A stretch of 64,000 nt of DNA from Hydrogenophaga aromaticivorans (GTDB lineage Bacteria; Pseudomonadota; Gammaproteobacteria; Burkholderiales; Burkholderiaceae_C). Below the pieces are notes generated by a model. The model was not told where the DNA came from. It saw nothing but the letters and a program-made list of their open reading frames with translations, and ran no database searches. Where the stretch lies: NCBI RefSeq assembly GCF_013387465.1, contig NZ_VYGV01000028.1, positions 342,501-406,500 on the forward strand. The letters are read 5' to 3'. Positions 46,134 through 56,507 of this stretch are shown one piece after another (position 1 is the stretch's first letter; each line of letters begins with the position of its first letter). The translations under genes were made by a program, and so were the position numbers.

Positions 46134-47414
46134 TTGAAAACCATCCAGAAATCCGCCAAGCTCGCCAACGTCTGCTACGACATTCGCGGTCCCATCATGG
46201 ACGCCGCGCGCCAGATGGAAGAAGAGGGCCACAAGATCATCCGCCTGAACATCGGCAACCTGGCGGTGTTTGGTTTTGATGCCCCTGAGGAAATCCAGCA
46301 GGACATGATCCGCAACCTGCCGAACTCGGCGGGGTACTCGGACAGCAAGGGCATTTTTGCGGCGCGCAAGGCGGTGATGCACGAGACGCAGAAACAGGGC
46401 GTCAAGGGCGTGACGCTGGACGACATCTACCTCGGCAACGGCGCCAGCGAGCTGATCGTGATGGCCACCAACGCGTTGCTCGACGATGGCGACGAGCTGT
46501 TGCTGCCATCGCCCGACTACCCGCTGTGGACGGCGGCGGTCAGCCTCTCGGGTGGCACGCCGGTGCACTACATGTGCGACGAGTCGAATGGCTGGATGCC
46601 CGACCTGGACGACATCCGCCGCAAGATCACCCCGGCCACCAAGGGCATCGTGGTGATCAACCCCAACAACCCGACCGGCGCGCTGTATTCCGACGAACTG
46701 CTCCAGGCGATCGTGGCGATTGCGCGCGAGCACGGTCTGGTGATCTTTGCCGACGAGGTGTACGACAAGGTGCTCTACGACGGCGTGAAACACACGGCGC
46801 TGGGCAGCCTTTCGGAAGACGTGCTGACACTGACCTTCAACTCCTTGTCCAAGAGTTACCGCTCCTGCGGATACCGCGCAGGCTGGATGATCGTTTCGGG
46901 CGACAAGAAGCCGGCCAGGGACTACATCGAGGGCCTGAACATGCTCTCGAACATGCGCCTGTGCGCCAACGTGCCAGGCCAGTGGGCGATCCAGACCGCA
47001 CTCGGTGGTTACCAGAGCATCAACGACCTGGTGTGTGAAGGTGGTCGGCTGCGCCGCCAGCGCGACCTGGCCTACGAACTGATCACCGCCATTCCGGGCG
47101 TCAGCTGTGTCAAGCCGACAGCGGCGCTCTACATGTTCCCGCGCCTTGACCCGGCGATGTACCCGGTTGAAGACGACCAGCAGCTGTTCCTGGAGCTGCT
47201 GCAGGAAACCCGCGTGATGCTGGTGCAGGGCTCGGGTTTCAACTACCCGGACAACCAGCACTTCCGCATCGTTTTCCTGCCGCACGAGGACGATCTGCGC
47301 GAAGCCATTGGCCGCGTGGCCAAGTTCTTCGAAGGCTGGCGCAAGCGCCATGCACCTGTGCACGCATCAATCGCCCCTGCAATGGGCAACACCGCCAGTC
47401 TGGCCGTTCCCTAA
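46134..47414 (+). CDS. alaA: glutamate-pyruvate aminotransferase AlaA-type
   Basis: 426 residues, a fold-type I PLP aminotransferase. It follows E. coli AlaA closely: KSAKLANVCYDIRGP at the start, PSPDYPLWTAAVSLSGG, INPNNPTGALYS, the PLP Lys in NSLSKSYRS (K240) and GLNMLSNMRLCANVP. It makes alanine from pyruvate. The start is TTG at 46134, with GGGAGG just upstream and homology beginning at once. The nearest in-frame ATG (46020) is 38 codons earlier and overlaps the promoter region. It lies upstream of hom. Confidence 0.94.
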   Translation: MKTIQKSAKLANVCYDIRGPIMDAARQMEEEGHKIIRLNIGNLAVFGFDAPEEIQQDMIRNLPNSAGYSDSKGIFAARKAVMHETQKQGVKGVTLDDIYLGNGASELIVMATNALLDDGDELLLPSPDYPLWTAAVSLSGGTPVHYMCDESNGWMPDLDDIRRKITPATKGIVVINPNNPTGALYSDELLQAIVAIAREHGLVIFADEVYDKVLYDGVKHTALGSLSEDVLTLTFNSLSKSYRSCGYRAGWMIVSGDKKPARDYIEGLNMLSNMRLCANVPGQWAIQTALGGYQSINDLVCEGGRLRRQRDLAYELITAIPGVSCVKPTAALYMFPRLDPAMYPVEDDQQLFLELLQETRVMLVQGSGFNYPDNQHFRIVFLPHEDDLREAIGRVAKFFEGWRKRHAPVHASIAPAMGNTASLAVP

Positions 47415-47478
47415 ACTGGGTGCCCTGGGCCATGGCATGGCCCGGCGCCGATATTTTTGAAGCCGAGAGTTAACAACG

Positions 47479-48801
47479 ATGAAACCGATCCAAGTAGGCC
47501 TGCTGGGCATAGGCACCGTGGGCAGCGGCACGTTCAACGTGCTGCAGCGCAACCAGGAAGAAATCAAGCGCCGCGCTGGCCGTGGCATTGAAATCACCAT
47601 GGTGGCCGATCTTGATGTGGCGCGTGCGCAAAGCATCGTCGGCCCGGACGTGAAGGTGGTGAACGACGCGCGCGCCGTGATCGCCAACCCCGATATCGAC
47701 ATCGTGATCGAGCTGATCGGTGGCTACGGCATCGCCAAGGCGCTGGTGCTGGAAGCCATTGCGGCCGGCAAGCACGTGGTGACAGCCAACAAGGCTTTGC
47801 TCGCTGTGCACGGCACCGAGATCTTTGCCGCTGCTTCGGCCAAGGGTGTGATGGTCGCGTTTGAGGCGGCCGTGGCCGGTGGCATTCCCATCATCAAGGC
47901 GCTGCGCGAGGGCCTCACCGCCAACAGCATCCAGTGGATCGCCGGCATCATCAACGGCACGACCAACTTCATCCTGTCCGAGATGCGCGACAAGGGGCTG
48001 GACTTCGACGTCGTGCTCAAGGAGGCGCAGCGCCTGGGCTACGCCGAGGCCGACCCGACCTTCGACATCGAGGGGGTGGATGCGGCGCACAAGGTCACGC
48101 TCATGAGCGCGATCGCTTTCGGCATCCCGGTGCAGTTCGACAAGGCCTACGTGGAGGGCATCACCCAGCTCGGCGCCACCGACATCAAATACGCCGAACA
48201 ACTGGGCTACCGCATCAAGCTGCTGGGCATCACCAAGCGCACCGACAAGGGCATCGAGCTGCGCGTGCACCCGAGCCTGGTGCCGTCCAAGCGCCTGATC
48301 GCGAATGTTGAAGGGGCGATGAACGCCGTGGTGGTGCAGGGCGACGCCGTGGGCACCACGCTGTATTACGGCAAGGGCGCCGGCAGCGAGCCCACCGCTT
48401 CGGCCGTGATCGCCGATCTGGTGGACATCACCCGCCTGCACACCGCCGACCCGCTGCACCGCGTGCCGCACCTGGCGTTCCAGCCCGACGCCATGAGCGA
48501 CCTGGCGGTGTTGCCCATGAGCGAGGTGGTGACGAGTTATTACCTGCGCCTGCGCGTGGCCGACGAAGCCGGCGTGCTGGCCCAGGTGACGGGCCTGCTG
48601 GCCAACGCCGGCATCAGCATCGACGCGGTGCTGCAGCGCGAGGCCGACGAAGTGGGCGGCGAGGGCTCGACCCAGACCGACCTGATCATCCTCACGCACG
48701 ACATCCGTGAAGGTGCCATGAACGACGTGCTCGCGCAGATGCAGGCACTGCCGAGCGTGCTCGCACCCATCACGCGGATTCGAAAAGAAGAACTGAACTG
48801 A
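47479..48801 (+). CDS. hom: homoserine dehydrogenase
   Basis: 440 residues. The NAD(P) motif VGLLGIGTVGSGT, then VTANKALLA, GGIPII, NGTTNFILSEM and DIEGVDAAHK are the enzyme core. A C-terminal ACT domain (about 355-435, YYLRLRVADEAGVLAQVTGLL) suggests feedback control by threonine. It carries aspartate semialdehyde to homoserine. No aspartokinase is fused. It is followed 1 nt later by thrC. Confidence 0.97.
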   Translation: MKPIQVGLLGIGTVGSGTFNVLQRNQEEIKRRAGRGIEITMVADLDVARAQSIVGPDVKVVNDARAVIANPDIDIVIELIGGYGIAKALVLEAIAAGKHVVTANKALLAVHGTEIFAAASAKGVMVAFEAAVAGGIPIIKALREGLTANSIQWIAGIINGTTNFILSEMRDKGLDFDVVLKEAQRLGYAEADPTFDIEGVDAAHKVTLMSAIAFGIPVQFDKAYVEGITQLGATDIKYAEQLGYRIKLLGITKRTDKGIELRVHPSLVPSKRLIANVEGAMNAVVVQGDAVGTTLYYGKGAGSEPTASAVIADLVDITRLHTADPLHRVPHLAFQPDAMSDLAVLPMSEVVTSYYLRLRVADEAGVLAQVTGLLANAGISIDAVLQREADEVGGEGSTQTDLIILTHDIREGAMNDVLAQMQALPSVLAPITRIRKEELN

Positions 48802-48802
48802 G

Positions 48803-50245
48803 ATGCTGTACCTCTCCACCCGTGGCCACCCGGACCGCAAACACTTCTGCGAAATCCTGCTCGAAGGCCTGGCGCCCGACGGCGGTTTGTACCTGCCAGA
48901 GCGCTATCCGCAGGTGGAAGCCGCCACACTGGCGCGCTGGCGCGGCGTGTTCAATGGCGGAGCGGCCGGTGGTTACGCCGCGCTGGCGTTTGAGGTGCTG
49001 TCGCTCTACATCGACGACATTCCCGCGGCCGACCTGAAGGCGCTGTGCAACAAGACCTACACCGAAGCGGTGTACGGCACCGCGGCCATCGTGCCGCTCA
49101 AGCAGCTCGAAAAAGGCTTCTACCTGGAAGCCCTGTCCAACGGCCCGACGCTGGCCTTCAAGGACATGGCCATGCAGTTGCTGGGCAACCTGTTCGAATA
49201 CGAGCTGGCGCGCCGCGGTGAAGAGCTCAACATCCTGGGGGCAACGTCTGGCGACACCGGCAGCGCGGCCGAGTACGCGATGCGGGGCAAGCACGGCGTG
49301 CGCGTCTTCATGCTGAGTCCGCACGGCCGCATGAGCCCGTTCCAGCAGGCGCAGATGTTCAGCCTGATGGATCAGAACATCCACAACATCGCCATCGAAG
49401 GCGTGTTCGACGATTGCCAGGACATCGTCAAGAACGTGTCGAACGACCTGGCCTTCAAGCGCCAGTACAAGATCGGCACCGTCAACTCGATCAACTGGGC
49501 GCGTCTGCTCGCGCAGGTCGTGTACTACTTCGCCGGCTATTTCCAGGCGACCACGGGCGACGACCAGAAGGTTAGTTTCACCGTGCCCAGTGGCAACTTC
49601 GGCAACGTCTGCGCCGGCCATGTGGCACGCCAGATGGGCCTGCCGATCCAGACCCTGGTGGTGGCGACGAACGAAAACGACGTGCTTGACGAGTTCTTCC
49701 GCACTGGCGTCTACCGCGTGCGTGCCAGCGCTGACACGCACGAGACCTCCAGCCCGTCGATGGACATTTCCAAGGCCAGCAACTTCGAGCGCTTCGTGTT
49801 CGATCTGCTGGGCCGCGACGGCGCGCGCGTCAAGGCGCTGTTTGGCGAGGCGCTGAACAAGGACGGCCGATTCGATCTGGGCGCCGACCCGGTGTTTGCC
49901 GACGCCGCCAGCCACTACGGCTTTGTCAGCGGCAAGAGCACCCACGCCGACCGCCTGGCCACCATCAAGGACACCTTCGAGCGCTTCGGCGTGATGATCG
50001 ACACCCACACCGCCGACGGCGTGAAGGTGGCGCGCGAGCATCTGAATGCTGCGACGCCGATGATCGTGCTGGAAACCGCCTTGCCCATCAAGTTCGCCGA
50101 GACCATCGTCGAGGCGCTGGGGCGCCAGCCCGACCGGCCCGCGAAGTTCGACGGCATCGAAGCCCTGCCCAAGCGGGTGCAGGTGATGGCGGCCGACACG
50201 GCGGCGGTGCAGCGCTACATCACCCAGCATTGCCCCGCGGCGTGA
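48803..50245 (+). CDS. thrC: threonine synthase
   Basis: 480 residues, fold-type II PLP enzyme of the long (class 1) type. MLYLSTRGHPDRKHFCEIL opens it. The PLP Lys is in GPTLAFKDMAMQ (K120). ILGATSGDTGSAAEYA and SGNFGNVCAGHVA follow. It converts O-phosphohomoserine to threonine. The start is 1 nt past the hom stop; a thrB is not in this window. Confidence 0.97.
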   Translation: MLYLSTRGHPDRKHFCEILLEGLAPDGGLYLPERYPQVEAATLARWRGVFNGGAAGGYAALAFEVLSLYIDDIPAADLKALCNKTYTEAVYGTAAIVPLKQLEKGFYLEALSNGPTLAFKDMAMQLLGNLFEYELARRGEELNILGATSGDTGSAAEYAMRGKHGVRVFMLSPHGRMSPFQQAQMFSLMDQNIHNIAIEGVFDDCQDIVKNVSNDLAFKRQYKIGTVNSINWARLLAQVVYYFAGYFQATTGDDQKVSFTVPSGNFGNVCAGHVARQMGLPIQTLVVATNENDVLDEFFRTGVYRVRASADTHETSSPSMDISKASNFERFVFDLLGRDGARVKALFGEALNKDGRFDLGADPVFADAASHYGFVSGKSTHADRLATIKDTFERFGVMIDTHTADGVKVAREHLNAATPMIVLETALPIKFAETIVEALGRQPDRPAKFDGIEALPKRVQVMAADTAAVQRYITQHCPAA

Positions 50246-50267
50246 TGCCCGGGCGTCGGCAGCGGGC

Positions 50268-50801
50268 ATGAAAGTCGTCGGCTTTGCAGGCTTTTCCGGT
50301 GCGGGCAAGACCACGCTGGTTGAGCAGCTGATCCCCGTCCTGCGTCAGCGGGGCCTGCGGGTCTCGGTGGTCAAACATGTGCACCATGGTTTTGAAATTG
50401 ACCACCCGGGCAAAGACACTTGGCGCCATCGCGAGGCCGGCGCCTACGAGGTGGTGGCCGCATCACCGCAGCGCCTGGTGCTGATGCGCGAATTCGAGCG
50501 GCCGGTTGAGCTGACGGTCCACGACGTGATTCGCACGCTGCATCCGGGTGTGGACTGGGTGCTGGTCGAGGGCTACCGCGACAGCAACCTGCTCAAGGTG
50601 GAGGTCTGGCGTGCGGCCACCGGCAAGCCCGTGCTGTACCCGGACGATGCCTTTGTCGCCGCCATCGCCACCGACAGCGCCGACCAATTGCCGCAGACCA
50701 CCCTGCGCCCGTTGCTGAATTTGAACGACGCCGCTGCCGTGGCCGGCTGGCTGCTCGACAATGAAGACCGTTTTGACTATGTTCCCGAGGCCTACATCTG
50801 A
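50268..50801 (+). CDS. mobB: molybdopterin-guanine dinucleotide biosynthesis adaptor MobB
   Basis: 177 residues. P-loop GFSGAGKTTLVEQLIP (about 8-23), SVVKHVHHGFEIDHPGKDTWRHREAGA and a DWVLVEGYRDSNLLKVEVWR block identify MobB. It binds GTP and helps MobA form the bis-MGD cofactor. It lies 22 nt after thrC, so the threonine and molybdopterin genes may share a message. Confidence 0.95.
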   Translation: MKVVGFAGFSGAGKTTLVEQLIPVLRQRGLRVSVVKHVHHGFEIDHPGKDTWRHREAGAYEVVAASPQRLVLMREFERPVELTVHDVIRTLHPGVDWVLVEGYRDSNLLKVEVWRAATGKPVLYPDDAFVAAIATDSADQLPQTTLRPLLNLNDAAAVAGWLLDNEDRFDYVPEAYI

Positions 50802-50836
50802 CCCGGCGGACATGCCCATCCACCGACCCTGACGCC

Positions 50837-52117
50837 ATGAACGCTTCTGCACCGCCCGCCCGGGCTCCCTTGATGGCGCTGGACGCTGCGTTGACCGACT
50901 TGCTCGCGCGGGTCGTTCCGTTGTCCCGGATCGAGACGGTGGCCACGTTCGAGGCCGATGGCCGCGTGCTGGCCAGCGATCTGGTCTCAGGACTGCAGGT
51001 GCCGCCGCAGGACAACTCGTCCATGGACGGATATGCCGTCAACGCGGCCGACGTGACCGAAGCCGGCAAGGTGCTGGCGGTGTCGCAGCGCATCGCGGCC
51101 GGTCATGCCGCCGAGCCGTTGCGGCCCGGCACCTGCGCGCGCATCTTCACGGGTGCGCCCATGCCCGCGGGTGCCGATGCGGTGGTGATGCAGGAAGACA
51201 CCCGTGAAGTGGGCGGCAATCTGCATGCTGTGCACATCGACGCCGTGCCGGCCTCTGGCCAGTGGGTGCGTCGTGCCGGCGAAGACGTGACGCGCGGAGC
51301 GGTGGTCTTGCCGCGCGGGACCCGGCTTTCCCCGGCCGGCCTGGGCCTGGCGGCCAGCATCGGCTGTGCCCAGCTGCCGGTGATGGTGCGTCCGCGCGTG
51401 GCCCTGTTTTCCACCGGCGACGAACTTGTGATGCCGGGCGAGGTGGCTCCCCAGGACATGAAGCCCGGGGCGATCTACAACTCCAACCGCTTTTTCCTGC
51501 GCACACTGCTGCAGCGCCTGGGCTGCGAAGTGAGCGACCTGGGCATCGTGCCGGACAAGCGCGAGCTGACGCTCGCCGCGCTCAAGACCGCGGCCGACCA
51601 CCACGACCTGATCCTCACCAGCGGCGGTGTCTCGGTGGGCGAAGAGGACCACATCAAGCCGTCCGTTCAGCTGCTGGGCAGCCTCGACCTGTGGCAGATC
51701 GCCATGAAGCCGGGCAAGCCTTTCGCGTACGGCACGGTGCGGCGCGATGCGGGGGCTGGTGCCGATGCGGCGTTGCCCTGCCACTTCATCGGTCTGCCGG
51801 GCAACCCGGTGTCCAGTTTCGTCACCTTCCTGCTGCTGGTGCGACCCTTCCTGCTGCGGTTGCAGGGTGCCGAAGTGCCGGGTCTGCAACCGGTGAAGCT
51901 GCCCGCCCACTTCGACCTGCCGCGCGCCGACAAGCGCCGCGAATTCCTGCGCGTGCGCCGCAACGCCGCCGGCGGACTGGACCTGTTTCCCAACCAGAGT
52001 TCGGGCGTTTTGACCTCCGCGGTCTGGGGCGACGGTCTGGTCGACAACCCGGCTGGCACCACCATCGCCCGGGGCGATCTGGTGTCCTATCTTTCTTTTG
52101 CCGATCTGCTGTTCTGA
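50837..52117 (+). CDS. moeA: molybdopterin molybdenumtransferase MoeA
   Basis: 426 residues. PPQDNSSMDGYAVNAADV, FTGAPMPAGADAVVMQED, FSTGDELVMPGE, YNSNRFFLRTLL, LTSGGVSVGEEDHIK and GLPGNPVSSFVTF are all MoeA blocks. It inserts molybdate into molybdopterin. It is encoded directly before moaD and moaE. Confidence 0.97.
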   Translation: MNASAPPARAPLMALDAALTDLLARVVPLSRIETVATFEADGRVLASDLVSGLQVPPQDNSSMDGYAVNAADVTEAGKVLAVSQRIAAGHAAEPLRPGTCARIFTGAPMPAGADAVVMQEDTREVGGNLHAVHIDAVPASGQWVRRAGEDVTRGAVVLPRGTRLSPAGLGLAASIGCAQLPVMVRPRVALFSTGDELVMPGEVAPQDMKPGAIYNSNRFFLRTLLQRLGCEVSDLGIVPDKRELTLAALKTAADHHDLILTSGGVSVGEEDHIKPSVQLLGSLDLWQIAMKPGKPFAYGTVRRDAGAGADAALPCHFIGLPGNPVSSFVTFLLLVRPFLLRLQGAEVPGLQPVKLPAHFDLPRADKRREFLRVRRNAAGGLDLFPNQSSGVLTSAVWGDGLVDNPAGTTIARGDLVSYLSFADLLF

Positions 52118-52128
52118 AGGCCTATCCC

Positions 52129-52380
52129 GTGAAGATTCAACTGCGTTATTTCGCCTCCATCCGCGAAGCCGTCGGCACCGGCAGCGAGTCGCTGGACACG
52201 GCGGCCGGCACGCTGGCCGTCCTGCGCGACGAACTGATCGCGCGGGGCGGGGGCTACGCCGAGGCGCTGGCGCGTGGCCGGGCGGTGCGTGTGTCGCTCA
52301 ACCAGACCATGACCGACGAAGCCGCCGCGCTCAGCGAGGGCGCGGAAGTGGCCTTTTTCCCGCCCGTGACCGGAGGCTGA
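52129..52380 (+). CDS. moaD: molybdopterin synthase small subunit MoaD
   Basis: 83 residues of the ubiquitin-like fold. KIQLRYFASIREAVG opens it, and the required C-terminal Gly-Gly is present (FFPPVTGG). The start is GTG at 52129 with GAAGG upstream; no ATG fits. MoaD carries the sulfur as a thiocarboxylate on its last Gly. Confidence 0.95.
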   Translation: MKIQLRYFASIREAVGTGSESLDTAAGTLAVLRDELIARGGGYAEALARGRAVRVSLNQTMTDEAAALSEGAEVAFFPPVTGG

Positions 52381-52382
52381 CC

Positions 52383-52856
52383 ATGAACACCCGCGTCAGC
52401 ATCCAGACCCAGGACTTCGACCTCAGCACCGAGGTCGCCCGGCTGCGCGAGCAAGACAAGCGCGTCGGCGCTGTCTGCACCTTCATCGGCACGGTGCGTG
52501 ACCGCAACGATGGCCAGAGCATCAGCACCATGGAACTGGAGCACTACCCGGGCATGACCGAGAAGAGCATCGAGGCGATGGTGGACGAGGCGTTCAAGCG
52601 CTTCGACATCTACGCCGCGCGCGTGATCCACCGAGTCGGCCTGCTGCAGCCGCTGGACCAGATCGTGCTGGTCGCCGTGACCTCCGCGCACCGGGGCGAG
52701 AGCTTCCAGGCCTGCGAGTTCCTGATGGACTACCTCAAGACCCAGGCGCCGTTCTGGAAGAAGGAACAGACGCCGGAGGGCGCACGTTGGGTGGATGCGC
52801 GGGTCAGCGACGACGCAGCGCTGACCAAGTGGGGCATCCGGAGTCAGAACGCCTGA
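52383..52856 (+). CDS. moaE: molybdopterin synthase large subunit MoaE
   Basis: 157 residues. CTFIGTVRDRNDGQSISTMELEHYPGM, HRVGLLQPLDQIVLVAVTSAHR and KTQAPFWKKEQTPEG are family blocks, the last with the catalytic Lys residues. RBS GGAGG spans the moaD stop, and the start is 2 nt after it. Confidence 0.97.
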   Translation: MNTRVSIQTQDFDLSTEVARLREQDKRVGAVCTFIGTVRDRNDGQSISTMELEHYPGMTEKSIEAMVDEAFKRFDIYAARVIHRVGLLQPLDQIVLVAVTSAHRGESFQACEFLMDYLKTQAPFWKKEQTPEGARWVDARVSDDAALTKWGIRSQNA

Positions 52857-52870
52857 CCGCCCCTGCTGAC

Positions 52871-53623
52871 ATGGCACCCACGATCCTTTCCGACGCCGAT
52901 ATCGAAGCCATCGAGCGCGCCACGCTCGACGCCGTTTCGCCCGAGCGCGTGGAGGCGCTGCCCGGCTGGCTGCTGCCCATGGACAGCGGCACCGTGGGCC
53001 GTGCCCGCAGCGCTGTCCCCCTGAGCCATGCCGTGGCCGACCCGGCGGTGCTCGACGACATCCTCGAACGCTACGCCGCCCAGGGTTTCGTGCCGGCCTT
53101 CCGCCTGCCCGATGGACCGGCCTTCGAAGCCCTGCACCAGGGGCTGCAAGCGCGGGGCTTCGCGCGCGCCCAGCCCACGCTGACGCAGTGTGGCCGCGTG
53201 CAGGACCTGCTGATGGCGCAGACTGGGCCGGTGGCGGACCTGGCGGACACGCCAGACGCCGCCTGGATGGCGATGTTCCTGGGCGAAGGCCTGGACCCGG
53301 TGGACGGTGGGAGCCGTGCCCGCTCGCTGAGCCGGGCCACCGGGACGCTGTATGCCAGCCTGCGCGAGGACGGGCAGACGGTGGCCTGCGGGGCCGCGGC
53401 CTACGGCCACGGCTGGCTCAGCGTGCACGGCATGCGCACCGCCGCCTCACACCGGGGCCGGGGCCTGGCCGGGCGGGTGTTGCAGGCCATGGCCGAAGAG
53501 GCCTTGCGCCGCGGGATTCACCGGGTGTTTCTCCAGGTCGTCGCGGACAACGGGCCGGCGCTCGCGCTGTACCGTCGGCTGGGCCTGAGCACCGCCTGGA
53601 CCTACGCCTACTGGCGCCGTTGA
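52871..53623 (+). CDS. GNAT family N-acetyltransferase
   Basis: 250 residues. The C-terminal half is a GNAT domain with the acetyl-CoA loop SHRGRGLAGRVLQAMAEEA and the end DNGPALALYRRLGLSTAWTYAYWRR. The N-terminal half (about 1-130) has a second, degenerate GNAT-like fold (RLPDGPAFEALHQGLQARGF). The substrate is unknown. The start ATG at 52871 has no clear ribosome site; coupling with moaE (stop 14 nt upstream) is likely. Confidence 0.85.
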   Translation: MAPTILSDADIEAIERATLDAVSPERVEALPGWLLPMDSGTVGRARSAVPLSHAVADPAVLDDILERYAAQGFVPAFRLPDGPAFEALHQGLQARGFARAQPTLTQCGRVQDLLMAQTGPVADLADTPDAAWMAMFLGEGLDPVDGGSRARSLSRATGTLYASLREDGQTVACGAAAYGHGWLSVHGMRTAASHRGRGLAGRVLQAMAEEALRRGIHRVFLQVVADNGPALALYRRLGLSTAWTYAYWRR

Positions 53624-53716
53624 GCGGCGCCGGTCCAGACGGCCCCCGAAGGGCGGGGATCGGCTGATCTGCGTCAAGACGATGGGGTGCACGCGGGCGC
53701 ATGCTGGAAAAACCAC

Positions 53717-53744
53717 CTTGAAAACCCGGGGAATCGCTCCAAAT
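53717..53744 (+). promoter_or_regulatory. sigma-32-like promoter of clpB
   Basis: CTTGAA (53717-53722) and CCAAAT (53739-53744) with a 16-bp spacer. The first block is the sigma-32 -35 consensus; the second matches CCCATNT only in part. Heat-shock control of clpB is the rule in proteobacteria. Confidence 0.5.
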
Positions 53745-53777
53745 GCCGGGTAATCAAATTTTCCGGAGAGCTCTTTC

Positions 53778-56393
<2,616 letters not shown>

Positions 56394-56507
56394 TGGGTGA
56401 GAACCGTCGGACGGTCGTGATCGGGGGATGGACGGTCGCACTGGTAACAGGTTGTTGCCATTGCCTTGCATTCGAACAAGAGGCGGACGGTATAAATCCA
56501 AGGATAT

